Numbered from the stretch's first letter, positions 1-11,836 are shown. The stretch is 64,000 nucleotides of DNA from Symbiodinium natans (GCA_905221605.1 CAJNDS010001335.1:541938-605937), one strand, 5' to 3'. A program made the numbers and translations. The notes: generated by a model not told the origin, from the sequence alone.

Positions 1-1620
1 TGGCCCGAGGTTTCGGTTTCCAAGGAACCAGGAGCACGGGACTTTGGGGTGCTGGTGTTTATACTCATATAGGGTTGAGGGTTTAGGGCTTAGACATCAG
101 GGTTTAGGGTAAAATGCGTAAGCCCAGTACCCCTCAATTAAGGATGTGTTGTTTGCTAGTAGGCCCCTTTAATAATATACTCCTCAGTTAAGGAAGAGAC
201 CTTGCACCATATTGAAACCTGTACCATAGACAAATATGAAACCCCCGGAGCTCTCGGACGCTACATAAACCTGTGAACCTGACGTCTCCCCCTACTTTGG
301 AGTAGAGCCTGGAGGACAAAAACATACACTTTCTAGGTATAAGTTATAAGTAGCTATAATGGGAACTCAGAACCAAAAAAAGGATTAAAGTACAGTACTC
401 CAAAAACCCAGTCTCAGGCCCCAAACCTGCACCCTTCAGCCCCAAACCGAACACCCTGAATCCCCAAACCCATCCATCCTAAGCCTGAAAACCCAAGCCC
501 CTTGACCCCTAAAACCCTAAAACCCTAAACCCTAAACCCTGAACCCTAAACCCTAAACACCACCACCAAGCTCCCGGGTGCCTGGAAGGCAGCAGCATCT
601 GCCATACCGGGGCTGATGGGGCTGATGGGGTGGCTGCCGCCTTCCTGCGAAGGTTTAGGGTTTAGGGTTTGGGGTTTGGGATTTAGGGTTTAGGGTTTAG
701 GGTTTAGGGCTGATGGGGTGGCCTGCTCGCAACTTTAGTGCATTGGGGATGAGGGGGCTTGGGGTTGCTTAGGGTGTTTAAGGTTTAGGGTTGGGGTTTC
801 GGATTTAGGGTTTAGGAGTTTAGGGTTTAGGGTTTAGTTGGGGTTTGGACCTGCAGCGTAGGGATTAAGGATGCGTAACCAAAGAAAACAAACAGGGGTG
901 CCCTTTCTGTAACATGGGGCTAGGAGGGAGCCGCGAGAGTGCTCCCAAAGACTACAGGCTACACTCTAGCCCTAAACCATAAACTCTAAACCCTCAACCC
1001 TAACACTAAACCCTAACACTAAACCCTAAACCCTAAACCCTAACACTAAACCCTAACACTAAACCCTAACTCTAAACCCTCAACCCTAACACTAAACCCT
1101 AACCGCCATTCGAGCCCACAACCCTAAACCCGAAAGCCGAAAACTAACCAGGCAGGTGTCGGGTAAGTAGCATCTTGGCCTACCATAAGGCTTCCAATAC
1201 AAAGAAGGCTTCCCCATGCTTTGGGCGTTTAGGGTTTAGGGTTTCGGGTTTAGGGTTTAGGGTTTAGGGTTTAGGGGGGGTTTAGGGTTTGGGGGGGGTT
1301 TAGGGTTTAGGGTTTAGGGTTGAGGGTTTAGGGTTTATAGAAGCGCCCCAATACCACAAGCCCTGAAGAGTCAGGCCTCTTGGCTGATGGCCTGCTGTGC
1401 GACGGAGGGCCCGGCGCCTGGGCCCTGCAAGGATTTGTTGGTTCATACAGTAGGGGCTATAAGGGTTTAGGGTTTAGAGGCTTAGAGGTTTAGGGTTTAG
1501 GGTTTAGGGGCTTAGGGTTTAGGGTTTAGGGGTGGGGATGTTTAGGGTTTAGGGTTTAGGATTTACGGTTTAGGGTTTAGGGTTTATGGTTTAGGGATAT
1601 AGAGGATGGTGCTTTCAACC
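1..1620. repeat. Telomere-type mosaic
   Basis: CCCTAAA runs lie at about 515-557 and 961-1105 (many as CCCTAAC / CACTAAA), TTTAGGG runs at 655-712, 783-835, 1225-1340 and 1455-1605. Bases 60-515 and 840-960 have no recognised gene. The island at 560-652 lies between opposite arrays and is open in several frames. Confidence 0.85.
1369..1431 (+). CDS. Candidate exon
   Basis: The frame reads ESGLLADGLLCDGGPGAWAL and ends CTGCAAG before GATTTG. Both neighbours are TTTAGGG arrays. Evidence is the open frame and the CAAG edge only. Confidence 0.22.
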
Positions 1621-1859
1621 ATTTGAAACATGTTCTTAAATACGATCCTCTTAAGCCCAATAAGGGAATAGGGGTCCAGGCTCTGGTTGAGGGGTTGGGG
1701 GGTCGAGGGTTGAAGAATTTAGGGACTCAGGGGTTTACGGTTCTAGGGTCGAGGGGTTTAGGACTACAACGTTCCACCCCAAGCCCTCTACCCCAACACC
1801 CTCTCAACACCCCGAACCCTGTATCCTTAAAGTTTGGGGTTGAGGGTTTTAGCATTGGG

Positions 1860-2374
1860 TAATTTTATAGGGAACCCAGGAGTCCCGAAGAAGGTACAAG
1901 AGGTCAAAGGGCGATGTAGTGAGCTGACCAGAGAAATGTTTGAGCCGCTGCCTGAGGAACTCCAGTACCACACGACTATCGGGAAGCCAGCCCTTTCATT
2001 CAGCGCCTTGAGCAAATTCCCGATCTATCCAGCAACTGCGGTTGGGGCACAACTTGAGATACTCTTCACAGTCTCTCGGCGGGTGGTGAGCGCCCCATTC
2101 AGAACTGGTGTCCTGAGGTTCAGAGGCTCCGCTATCCTCATCATTCCTTGTGCTTACCCATATGGGAGGCTGCGAGGATGCGAAGGGATGATGCCTCGAA
2201 GCGTAGCTGCTCGGGAGACAAGGCTGTACCCTGATGAGCAGCTAGGCCAGCAGCTATGGCTCTGAAGCCGCAGTCACCAGAGCCTCCCGCGTCCTTAAAC
2301 TGCCAGCCCGGGCAGATGGCAAGTGGTTTCGAGGCAGCCATTCTACGACCACGAGGATACCCTGAACCCCCCAA
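1860..2374 (-). pseudogene. OTU-like cysteine protease fragment with two frameshifts
   Basis: On the minus strand from 2374 the frame reads into GGSGDCGFRAIAAGLAAHQG, with the Asp-x-Cys and Phe-Arg-Ala of OTU-type cysteine proteases (consensus DGNCLFRA), then LRFEASSLRILAASHMGKHK. The similarity then continues in another frame (DEDSGASEPQ ... CEEYLKLCPNRSCWID, about 2145-2022) and in a third (LLKALNERAGFPIVVWYW, about 2015-1962). Each change needs one base. So the sequence is contiguous but broken twice, or has sequencing errors. An intron reading was also considered for the first break (GTAAGC at 2157), but phases do not join. OTU enzymes usually remove ubiquitin. The C-terminal end runs into telomere-like repeat. 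Confidence 0.5.
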
Positions 2375-2799
2375 TATTAAACCCCCCCCCCCTCCCTTGT
2401 ACCAATTCCCCTAACTTATCTCGGTAGAGGTTTAAAAACAGGGGGCGGCTACGTGTTTTGGGGCCAGGGGTTTTCACATTAGGGTGGTATTATTGTTAGG
2501 GGGATTGGATTAAAGCCAAAACCAGGGCCACAAAGGGAATTGGGCCCATGCCAATGTTCAGGGCTGTAGGAACAAAGGTTGAGGTGCGGGGAGCCCCTAA
2601 GCCGTATAAACCCTAAACCCCAAAAGGTAGCCCTAAGCCTTAGCCCAAACACTGAGCCGGTGGCAACGTGAAAGCTCTCCCCACGGAAGACCTGGGAAGG
2701 GTCTGGCTGGACTACGTAGAGGTGTGGGGCACTTGCAACCTACTTAGAAACCCTGGAGCCTAAACCCTAAATCCGAGACTGTAAACCGTATAGTCGCGT

Positions 2800-2885
2800 G
2801 TAGCCCTACTGGTCACCCAAATTGCACGGCTCTGGGAACGTATCGGCGGGGTCATAGCTGCCATTAGCTTCAGCGATCTTTGTGG
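2800..2885 (+). CDS. Candidate exon
   Basis: The plus frame reads LLVTQIARLWERIGGVIAAI then SFSDLCGAG between a CCCTAAA and a TTTAGGG stretch. Weak evidence. Confidence 0.22.
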
Positions 2886-2938
2886 GGCTGGTTTAGGGCT
2901 TCAGGTTTAGGGTGCACATGGGTGAGGCTTAGCCCACC

Positions 2939-2998
2939 GTATATATATATATATGTATATATATATATGTAAGTATAAGTATATAGATCGTGACACGT

Positions 2999-3030
<32 letters not shown>
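2939..3030. repeat. TA microsatellite and 32-base poly-G tract
   Basis: TATATA-rich sequence at 2939-2985 is followed by 32 consecutive G (2999-3030), the longest homopolymer in the window. Confidence 0.95.
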
Positions 3031-3031
<1 letters not shown>

Positions 3032-3786
3032 CGGTCCCCTCATCCTTCAACCCCAAACCCTGAACCCTAAACCCTGAACCCTAAACCCTGAACCTCGAAT
3101 GTCCCTAAGGACTACCTTGTTCATCAACCCCCCAATACCCGAAACCACAAGCCTGGGACTCGACCCAAGAGTAGACTAGGAATGAAAAGGGTTTGGGGTT
3201 TCGGGTTCAGGGTTTAGGGCTACGAATAAACAGGGAAACCTTTCCGGGTTTAAAGGGGCTTCTAAGGGCACCTACAACCTAAAGCAAGAATAAGGGCCTA
3301 GGAGTACCCTCACAACCGGGATCTCGGGCCATGGGCACCGTGTCATGTCCGGGGACGACCTGCGCCGGAACGTTTCACAGACTGAGGATACCCATAGTAA
3401 GCCCTGAGCCCCCCCAAAAATCCATGAACCCCAAACCCCAAAAGTCCTCAACCCCCCAAATTCCTAAACCCTAAACCCTAAAGTAAGCCCTCAAAAACCC
3501 TTACGTGCGCCCTTCAACCCCATCCTCGCCATCGATGACAACAAAAGACCTTCAAGTGTGAGCGTTCTGCAAGCATGAGTTCCAGAATCCCGCTTCTAGG
3601 GTCCCTTCTACCCCAATGGCAGGATCCTTATGCGCATGTGGTTTTTGGGCCCCTAACTAACCCCGAAACGCTAAACCCTCCTAGCCCCTTACACAAACCC
3701 AACATCTCCCAACTGTGGTTCTTTTCTTCGGGCAGGTACCTAACATTGGGGGTTTGCGGTCTAGGGATGGTTCGGTTTTTGCGAAG

Positions 3787-3845
3787 GATGGGGCTACCCT
3801 CGCGAGCCTGCGCCGGCTCGAATGGCTCGACCTGGCGGGCATTAG
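3787..3845 (+). CDS. Possible leucine-rich-repeat exon
   Basis: The frame reads DGATLASLRRLEWLDLAGI, one LRR unit (LxxLxxLxxLDLAG). It is preceded by AAG and followed by AG at 3844-3845, then CCCTAAA repeats. It is only 19 codons, so chance similarity cannot be excluded. Confidence 0.35.
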
Positions 3846-4139
3846 GGGTTACCCTAAACCCTAAACCCTAAACCCGAAACCCGAAACCCTAAACCCTAAA
3901 CCTCGCCCCCTTGGAATGCCACCCTTCGGCAGTCAATAGTGTCAGCGTCTGCTTTCAACAACCGTAAATCGCCTTTAACAAGCGTAGGAACACATAGAAA
4001 CCGATCTACAGACCCTTATACCATCCCGGTATAAAACCAAACCTCAAGCTAAGAGGCTTACAGAGGTGCAGGGTTTAGGGTAAACAACCACCCCAAAACC
4101 CTAAAAACCCCAAAAACCCAACACCAAAACCAAAAAAAC

Positions 4140-4250
4140 TCTAAAAAAAAAACACACACACACACACACAAAAAAAAAAAACAAAGAAATCCTAATTAAC
4201 CCCAAGCAACCCCAAAAGATCCCCCAAAACCCAACCAAAAAAAAAACCCT
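4140..4250. repeat. CA microsatellite in A-rich DNA
   Basis: (CA)n at about 4151-4170 lies within runs of A and CCCAAAA. No gene seen from 3900 to 4350 apart from short open frames. Confidence 0.85.
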
Positions 4251-4352
4251 CGATAAGGGGCCTCAATTCCCGAGTCCGTCGAATCCACTTTCAGCCCGTG
4301 GGGCGCCAGCCTCGCAGAGGAGATCTCACTTCTCAAAGGTGGGGTCCCTGTT

Positions 4353-4490
4353 GGGGTTTAGGGTTTAGGGTTTAGGGTTTAGGGTTTAGGGTTTAGGGTT
4401 TAGGGTTTAGGGTTTAGGGTTTAGGGCTTAGGGTTTAGGGTTTCGGGCTTAGGGTTTAGGGTTTAGGGTTTAGGGTTTAGGGTTTAGGGC
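4353..4490 (+). repeat. TTTAGGG array, about 20 copies
   Basis: Nearly perfect 7-mers with a few TTCGGGC / TTAGGGC variants. Confidence 0.97.
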
Positions 4491-5395
4491 AACCCCAAAA
4501 GGGACCATAATTCAGAGAAGTGACCATATAGGGGTTGATCTAGAGGTCAATCTGGTTTACTATTTAGGGTTCCCGTTGAGTTTGTCAACGAAAAAATCTG
4601 GGGTAATTTTGGGAGTTGTAGTTTGATCAACTCCCATAGAGAGATTCAGGTTTACTTTGTGTGTTACGGTTGTTGCCTTGCAGAGGAGTTCTGGAGCTTC
4701 AGCTTTGTCTGGTGTGTAACTTAGGTTGTCAAGCCTTAAAGCTTTTGTTAAGAAGAACTTGCTTCATGGGGTTCAGCAGGGACATCCCAAGCCCAAAACC
4801 CGAAACCCTGAACCCTCAACCCCAAACCCCGCACCCTAAACCCTAAGCCCTGAACCCTCAACCCTAAACCCCGAACCCTAAAGCCTAAGCCCTGAACCCT
4901 GAACCCTAAACCTGAAGCCCTAAACTGAAAACCCCAAAACCCCAAACCCTGCACATAAGAAGCGAACACAGGGGCACTGCTGGGCATCCAGGGGCTTGGG
5001 GATTTTAAGATTTTAAGGGCTTCGGGGTTTTTAGGTGCAGGGTGTTTGGGTTTTGGGGTTTAGGGTTTGGGGTTTGGGGTTCGGGGTCTAGGGTTTTGGG
5101 GTTTTTAGGTCTTGGGGCTTGGAGTTCAAAGGGTTTCGGGATGCTTTAGGGTTCTGGAGGATGTGATCGTTCAGACGTAGGCACCTGCGATCTGGGGGGG
5201 GGGGGGGGGGAAAAGGGGGAGGGGAGGGGGGGAATAGGGTCTAGGGTTAGGGTTGCGAAGTTCAAGGTTAGTTTGAGGGTCTTAGGTTTAGAGTACAGGG
5301 ATCATGCTATACATCTTGCCTGAGTGAACGCCAAAGCCATAAGCCCCCCAAAACTTACACACCAAACCCCTACACTTTAATTAACCCCCAAATCC

Positions 5396-5672
5396 TGAAC
5401 CCCTAAACCCTAAACCCTAAACCCTAAACCCTAAACCCTAAACCCCATATGAATTGATGCCCCAAATTCAGCATCTCAGCTGACTTGGCCCCTGCCTGAT
5501 CTGAAGCTTCGCGTTATTCGGTACTTTCAGCAGCTGCGCCTCATCCACCTCAGAGTCGAAGCTATTAAAGGGTTTAGGGTTTAGGGTTTAGCGTGTAGGG
5601 TTTAGGGTTTAGGGTTTAGGGTTTAGGGTTTAGGGTTTAGGGTTTAGGATTTAGGGTTTAGGGTTTAGGGTT
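5396..5672. repeat. CCCTAAA array, 115 bp island, TTTAGGG array
   Basis: The left array is at 5396-5446 and the right at 5569-5672. The island between is open on both strands (minus: FDSEVDEAQLLKVPNNAKLQ). Confidence 0.9.
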
Positions 5673-5689
5673 TTGTGTTGAGGGTGCAA

Positions 5690-5761
5690 TATAGGGGTCG
5701 GAAGAATTACGACTAGTATTCCCTTTTGGTCCCTTCAAAATTATACTATAATGACCCCCCA
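5690..5761 (+). mobile_element. MITE-like family C, copy 1
   Basis: ATAGGGGTC at the left and GACCCCCC at the right are roughly inverted. The sequence matches 54007-54076 in reverse orientation and, less well, 28236-28322. Confidence 0.6.
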
Positions 5762-6124
5762 AATCCCTATTCGAATTATTAAGGCCCCGATGGTATAAGG
5801 GTTTTCTGTGTGGGTTCAGGAGTCGAAGATTGGGCTTTGAATCTTGGGACTGCTGGGTGTGGCTGGTCAGTAGCATCGTATTTCAAGTGGGTGCCACACT
5901 CTACTTGGGCAAGAGTCCGTAGCCGAGGCCTTATCGAAGTCAGAGCATCTTGACCCCCTAAACCCTAAACCCTAGACCCTAAACCCTAAACCGTGGTTAG
6001 CCAAAACCCCCTTGCAAGGCGAGAGTCTGAGTTAGCTGGGTTATGCTTGAGCACAATCCCTTCTGACAACTGGTACTCCAGGGGTTAACATCCCCAAAAC
6101 CCGAACTAACTTACAGCACCCCAA

Positions 6125-6606
6125 ACCCCTAAAGACCCTTGACCCTAGACCCTAGACCCTAGACCCTAGACCCTAAACCCTAAACCCTAAACCCTAAACC
6201 CTAAACCCTAAAGTTTTTTAACCTTCAAAAGATTGCATCCCTGGGCTCCTCTCAACATCCCAATTCACACTTTTGGTGCTTCGGGTTCAGGGGTTTAGGG
6301 GTTTGGGGGTTTAGGGGTGTAGGGGTTTAGGGGTTTGGGGGTCTGGGGGTTTAGGGGTTTAGGGGTTTAGGGGTTTAGGGGTTTAGGGGTTTAGGGGTTT
6401 AGGGGTTTAGGGGTGTAGGGGTTTAGGGGTTTGGGGGTTTAGGTGCTTAGGGGTTTAGGGGTTCAGGGGTTTAGGGGTTTGGGGGTTTAGGGGTTTAGGT
6501 GCTCAGGGGTTTAGGGGTTTGGGGGTCCGGGGGCTTAGGGGTTTAGGGGTGTAGGGGTTTAGGGGTTCAGGGGTTTAGGGGTTTAGGGGTTCGGGGGTTC
6601 GGGGGT
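6125..6606. repeat. CCCTAGA/CCCTAAA array then 8-mer TTTAGGGG array
   Basis: 6130-6212 is CCCTAAA-type. 6287-6606 is about 40 copies of an 8-mer (TTTAGGGG with TTTGGGGG, TGTAGGGG, TTCAGGGG variants). Confidence 0.95.
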
Positions 6607-6957
6607 TCTGTCCCCCCCCCCTACCAAACTTCTCCCTGAGGTTGCCGGCTCCTGTGCGGATCAGCAGCGTGGCCTCTGCTGTTTCGGATCTTGCGCCGTT
6701 TGAATAACTTTATCTGGGCTCTCGGATGTTGTATGGCATTGTAGGGAGCAGGGCGTAGGATCTCTGGGCTTAGAGTACGTAGCTTCTCGCTGATTTTGCG
6801 TTAAGGCTGGGGAACCCCCGAGTCCCAACGGGTTCCGGGTCCTTCTCGGAATGCATCTCGTAACCCTAAATCCTTAACCTAGACCCTAAACCCTAAAGTG
6901 CACACACCCAGGGGAGTTGTGGGTCCAGGTGGCTGGCTTCAGAGGAGTCTGGCCTTC

Positions 6958-7060
6958 GGGGTTTAGGGTTTAGGGTTTAGGGTTTAGGGTTTAGGGTTTA
7001 GGGTTTAGGGTTTAGGGTTTAGGGAAAGTCTAGGATTTAGGGGGGGGGGGGGGGGGGGGG
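6958..7060 (+). repeat. TTTAGGG array and 21-base poly-G
   Basis: About nine perfect 7-mers, a short break, then G at 7040-7060. Confidence 0.95.
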
Positions 7061-7383
7061 CTGCCTCGGGTTTAGGGTTTAGTTCGGGGTTTGGGGTTTA
7101 GGTACCTCGACCGAATCACAGGGCCTGCAAACTCCATCCCTGAGGCTTCAAGAAGTCTTCCGACAGCAAGTGGAGCCCATAAGGCCTCAGCCTCCTACGA
7201 ACGGGTGCCCTCATGAAGGGAGAAGGGCGCTCAAATAACATGTCTCGTTTCTATGTCGAGCCCCAAACCTACAACAGAAACCTTCCCCTAAAGCCCAGAA
7301 ACAACGAAAGTCTCCACCCAACGTCCTAAACCCCAAACCCTAAACTCTAAACCCGAAACCCTAAAAACCTAAACGCCCTGGGC

Positions 7384-7436
7384 GCAGCGCCCGAGGTTCC
7401 CTCAGCCATCCAGACGGGAGGCCTCTGGAAGCGGGC
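7384..7436 (+). CDS. Candidate exon
   Basis: The plus frame reads ALGAAPEVPSAIQTGGLWKR in a GC-rich island between telomere-type stretches. Weak evidence. Confidence 0.22.
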
Positions 7437-7628
7437 CAGGAGAGTTTGGGTTCAGGGTTTATTTTGGGTTAGGGTTAGGGAGTTAGGGGGTAAAGGTTTA
7501 GGGGAAAGTGAGACAAGCTGCAAAATTCCCTGCCTGATCCGTGCCAAGCAGGGTCGTAGGTGCAGGGTTGAGGACCTATAATCCGAGTAAGGGTCGCTGG
7601 GGGAATGTATTCAGGTTTAGGGCATAGG

Positions 7629-7729
7629 TTGGGATGTTCCCCCTTTGTACCAACACTCCTTAATGGGGATTATAAGAGGGGGTACTATAATCCCTAGTCA
7701 GGACTGTCAGTTTAAGGGAAGCATCCCAG
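7629..7729 (+). mobile_element. MITE-like family B, copy 1
   Basis: TTGGGATGTTCCCCCTTT at the left and AAGGGAAGCATCCCA at the right form terminal inverted repeats around an AT-rich centre with its own dyad. Second copy at 29392-29497. Confidence 0.7.
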
Positions 7730-7799
7730 GCTATAGGGCTTTTGGAGTTTGAGGCCTTGTGGCTGTGGGCTGCCGAAAGGATTGGGGGGATTCAGGGTG

Positions 7800-7876
7800 C
7801 AGGGGACAGGCAGTCGCGCCAGCCCCCAACTTATGTCAACAGCACATCGAAGCCCTCTTGGCCAACGAGTCCTGCG
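7800..7876 (+). CDS. Candidate exon
   Basis: The plus frame reads QAVAPAPNLCQQHIEALLAN then ESCGF just before a TTTAGGG array. Weak evidence. Confidence 0.22.
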
Positions 7877-7926
7877 GTTTCGGGTTTAGGGTTTAGGGCT
7901 TAGGGTTTAGGGTTTAGGGTGCCTTA

Positions 7927-8025
7927 TCAACTCTGAATCAGGGGGACCCGGCCATAGGTGTTGTTGGCCGGAATCACGTGCTCGATTGCGTCCTCTGGCA
8001 CGCAGAGGTCGCCGAAGGGGCATGG
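7927..8025 (-). CDS. Candidate terminal exon
   Basis: The minus strand has ACCCAG before 33 codons reading PCPFGDLCVPEDAIEHVIPA then NNTYGRVPLIQS and stop TGA, followed at once by TAA. The opposite strand is also open here, so strand is uncertain. Confidence 0.33.
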   Translation of the reverse strand, partial: PCPFGDLCVPEDAIEHVIPANNTYGRVPLIQS

Positions 8026-8279
8026 CTGGGTCTAACTTCTCCAATAACCAAGGGGAGAAAGAAAAAAGGTTTAACCTTCTTATTCCTATGGAAAAAGGGA
8101 ACCAAGTAAAAAAGATAAAGTTCAACTCTTGGCTAAGTAAGTAGTATCTAGGGGTTTCCGGTGCCCAGAATTTGGGTTTCAGGCGTTACTGGTCAGCGGT
8201 TTAGGCTTCAGAGGGTTTAGGGTTGGGGATAAGGGCCTGAGGTGCAGGGCTTATAGGGCTTTGGGGCTCAACCCTGCGT

Positions 8280-8385
8280 CGCCGACTATCGGGTCAGTGC
8301 TCTGGCGTTGGCGAGACCCGCGAGAAAAGCCCTGAAACTTTTGGAGCGCGCCCACTCGAAATACATCGGGGCATTCTCCACATGG
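8280..8385 (+). CDS. Candidate exon
   Basis: The plus frame reads VADYRVSALALARPARKALK then LLERAHSKYIGAFS. It is one of the longer well-composed islands, but has no clear edges. Confidence 0.27.
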
Positions 8386-8399
8386 GGGGGTGGGGGGCC

Positions 8400-9050
8400 A
8401 GAGCTTGTTCCAAAGGAGGGTCCCTTTATTGACCCGCCAACCGATCCCTGAAGACTCAAGTCGTCACATCTCGGTGGGGGGGGCGGGGGGGGTATACTTA
8501 ACCCTAAGCCCCTCTGAACCCGAAACCTCCTGGAGTATCGTTTAGGGCTTCGGGGCTTTGGGACTATGCCTCCGGATGGGGCTCATCGGGATTGCGCGCG
8601 AGGTAGACCAGCACCTGCAACAATACGAGGTCACCCCGAGGCCCTGAGCTCTAGAATCTAATTTGCCTGGGGCTTAGCTCTTCGGGTTTTAAGGACAAAG
8701 TCTTTTTCTATCCTAAGTTTGGACATCTTGCGGTGCACTCCCGTACGGGTCTGCTAGACCCCTAGAAGTCAAGGCATCAATTATTGCTGACGCATTTCAG
8801 CTATAGCAGCCGTGCAGTTAGATGGTTTGGTCAGTCTGCTTCTCACATCTGAAGCTTGCTTCAGGGGCATTAGGACAACGGTCAAACAGCCGTGGTCAGA
8901 TGTCTGAACATGATGGGCTCCTTGGGATGGTGCTGCCAGTGTGCGACTTATAGCAACTTAAATGTTTACGAGATGCGCTGAATGGAGCTGGAATGATCCC
9001 AACTCGGCCTGCCCAAGTAGCTGAGGGGGGGAGGAACAGTAGGAGGACCC
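8400..9050. other. Mostly unique stretch, no gene identified
   Basis: Little telomere repeat and no recognisable protein. Short G-rich tracts lie near 8385-8400 and 8475-8492. Confidence 0.5.
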
Positions 9051-9309
9051 TAAACCCTAAACCCTACACCCATGGGAAGACACTGTACCATGCGGTCGCC
9101 TCTACTTAAAAGACCCAAACCCTAACCGGAAACAAACCCTATGCACCTATAACCTTATCTCAACTTATCTCGCAAAACCGTGCTCCTGAGGGACCACATA
9201 AGCCCCCCACTAGAGCCCTCGGCTCTCAGCCCAAAACGCGAAGCCCACCTCCAACCCGAAACCGGTCACCCAGAACTCGAAAACCATCAGCCCTGATCCG
9301 GAACCCAAA

Positions 9310-9610
9310 AGATCTCTAGACCCCTAAACCCTGGACCCTAAACCCCAAACCCGAAACCCTAAACCCTAAACCCTAAACCCGAAACCCAAACCCCTGAACC
9401 CTAAACCCCACGCGGCCGAGCACCACAGCCGAGCCCCGTGCTGGCTGGCTCGTTTGGTTCTCGATCTGCACCTGCAAGGGTTTGAGTTTAGGGTTTAGGG
9501 TTTAGGGTTTAGGGTTTAGGGTTTAGGGTTTAGGGTTTAGGGTTTAGGGTTTAGGGTTTAGGGTTTAGGGTTTAGGGTTTAGGGTTTAGGGTTTAGGGTT
9601 TAGGGTTTTA
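9310..9610. repeat. CCCTAAA run, island, TTTAGGG array (18 copies)
   Basis: The right array (9484-9609) is among the most regular in the window. The 80 bp island reads HAAEHHSRAPCWLARLVLDL on the plus strand and ends CTGCAAG. Confidence 0.9.
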
Positions 9611-9719
9611 GGTTTTTGGGGTGCACAAAGGAGGAACCTTTTCCACAGGCAGCTCTGGGAGGGTGGCTTCTGTTTAGACGCTTTGAAACAGCAAGGGGGG
9701 TGGACTCAGGCCCGGGAAA

Positions 9720-10870
9720 CTAACTCTACACCCTAAACCCTAAAACCTGAACCCTGAACCCTAAACCCTAAACCCCAAACCCCTGCCTAGGATGGCCCTT
9801 CAAACCCTCTCAAGTAAGCTCCTAAACATGATCCTCTGAAACCTAATAGAGGCAAAGGTCAAAATACCCCCGAGGGCCTACCTAGTAGCTAGCTGGGTTT
9901 GCTTTAGGGTTGAGGGTTGAAGGGCGGGGCTTAGGTTTTAGGGCGTGTAGGGGAAATATGGATTGCAGGGTTGATAGGGTTATAGCGCTTATAGCGCATG
10001 CAGAGCTTATAAGGTTTATATATTTTATCGAGCTTACAGGGCTTATAGAGCTTAGGTAAGGTTCAGGGTGAAGGATTATCAGAATCTCACTCCTAACTCT
10101 GTACAGCCTTGAATTTGACTGCCTTAGCAAGTAACCCTAAACCCTAAACAAACAAACTGGGGCCTACCCTCTGCCCCCCCTAACTTTACTAGGGCTTCGG
10201 GCTTAGGCTTTCGGGTTTCAGGTCTGGGGAACTGCGAAAACCCTAAGCCAGCAAGATCCTGTGGCGTAGGCATCGCATCTTAGGGCCACGCCAAGGTGAG
10301 CCATGGACTCACAGAGGAAATTCCGTCCTGCAAGTACTCGGTGCTTTAGGGTTTCGAGACGACCTTTTTTGCTTCTGTTCTATTAGTATGATTGTTTCGT
10401 TTTTGTTTTGTGCTTATTTATTTGTTATCTTTTTTGGAGAGGGGGGGGGGTTGTTGTAGGGTTGCAGGGCTAGAGGTTTTATGGTGGTTTGCAAGGGTTC
10501 CACGTGTTGGTATATTTTTCAACTCCAGTTTCTGTGTAACTACCATGGTTCGCCTAACTAAGTGATGAAGGAAATCCCAAAACGGACCAAAGCCCTAAAC
10601 CCTGAACCCTGAACCCTAAACCCTAAACCCGAAACCCTAAACCCTAAACCCTAAACCCTAAACCCTAAACCGTAAACCGTAAACCGTAAACCCTAAACCC
10701 TAAACCATACCAGGGCTGGCCTTCGCATTTGTACAGTCAGCCGAGGGCCGGTACAGGGTCAGCTCCTTAAGCTAAGGTCCCCTTACGGGTACCCACATGC
10801 AGGGAGCCTTATTATAGTAGAAGCCCGCAAAAGAGTTTAGGGTTTAGGGTTTAGGGTTTAGGGTTTAGGG
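9720..10870. repeat. Telomere-type mosaic with unique patches
   Basis: CCCTAAA runs lie at 9725-9783 and 10589-10708 and a TTTAGGG run at 10837-10872. 9880-10130 and 10200-10560 are unique or degenerate, with no gene seen; 10370-10440 is T-rich. Confidence 0.8.
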
Positions 10871-10884
10871 TTTAGGGTTGAAGG

Positions 10885-10996
10885 TGCATGCGTTGATTTT
10901 CGGCACGGCTGCCCGCGGCCTGCAAAACCTTGCCGCCTGGCACGCTGCCCATGGTGCGAAAGACCTCCGCTGCGACTTCCAAAGAGGTCCCACAGT
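10885..10996 (-). CDS. Candidate exon
   Basis: The minus strand has AAAATGCAG before an open stretch reading CGTSLEVAAEVFRTMGSVPG then GKVLQAAGSRAENQ. The 3' edge is not defined. It lies just after a TTTAGGG array. Product not recognised. Confidence 0.3.
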
Positions 10997-11662
10997 CTGC
11001 ATTTTGCTAGTCAGCAAGCAGTCGTCAACTGATCTTTGAGTACGCTTTCTGCGAATACCATGGTTTTAGATGCCAGCACCGAAACATCATAAAATCGAAG
11101 TCCGTATATGTGTAAGTACATGACTAAATAAATAAATACATCAGTAAAATCATTTACACCCCGCCCCAAAAAAGAACAGAACAGAAAGCTTCTCAAGCTC
11201 AAAACCCACCTTGACTTAAACCCAAAACCCCTAGACCTGAAATGCTAAACGGCAACCCTCCCAGACGCTCAGCTTCTGACACACACCAGAAGCGCCAGTA
11301 GACGCAGGGAACGCCGAGACCCACCCTGAATCCCCTCTCACTGAGGTTTTCGGGTTGTGGGGTTGCGGCTCTAGGCGGTCTAGGGCCTTAAGGGTTGAGG
11401 GTGGGTTTTCCAAGCTTCTTGGGACGAGTGCCTCGGCCGACGACAACTTTTGAAGCTTCCGGCTTCGTGTGCTCGCTCGTATCTGGTTCGGGCTTAGGGC
11501 TTCAAGCCTAAACTGCTGCGCTGTGCTCCTCTTCTTTCTGCTTGAGCCATGGAGAGGCAGACATCCGACATGCACCCTGAAAGCTGTCGTATTTAAGATC
11601 CGCTCACATCCATGGAAAAATGAAAAACAAATAAACATGCCGAGGACCACTTGACAAGGTAC

Positions 11663-11836
11663 GGGGGGGGGGGGGGGGACTTAGGGGGTAAGGACTGAGA
11701 GCTTAGGGGCCTGTTGGGTTTAGGGCTTAGGGTTTAGGGTTTAGGGTTTAGGGTTTAGGGTTTAGGGTTTAGGGTTTAGGGTTTAGGGTTTAGGGTTTAG
11801 GGTTTAGGGTTTAGGGTTTAGGGTTTAGGGTTTAGG
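11663..11836 (+). repeat. Poly-G tract and TTTAGGG array (17 copies)
   Basis: 16 G at 11663-11678, then perfect 7-mers at 11717-11836. Unique DNA at 11000-11650 upstream shows only short frames. Confidence 0.95.
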
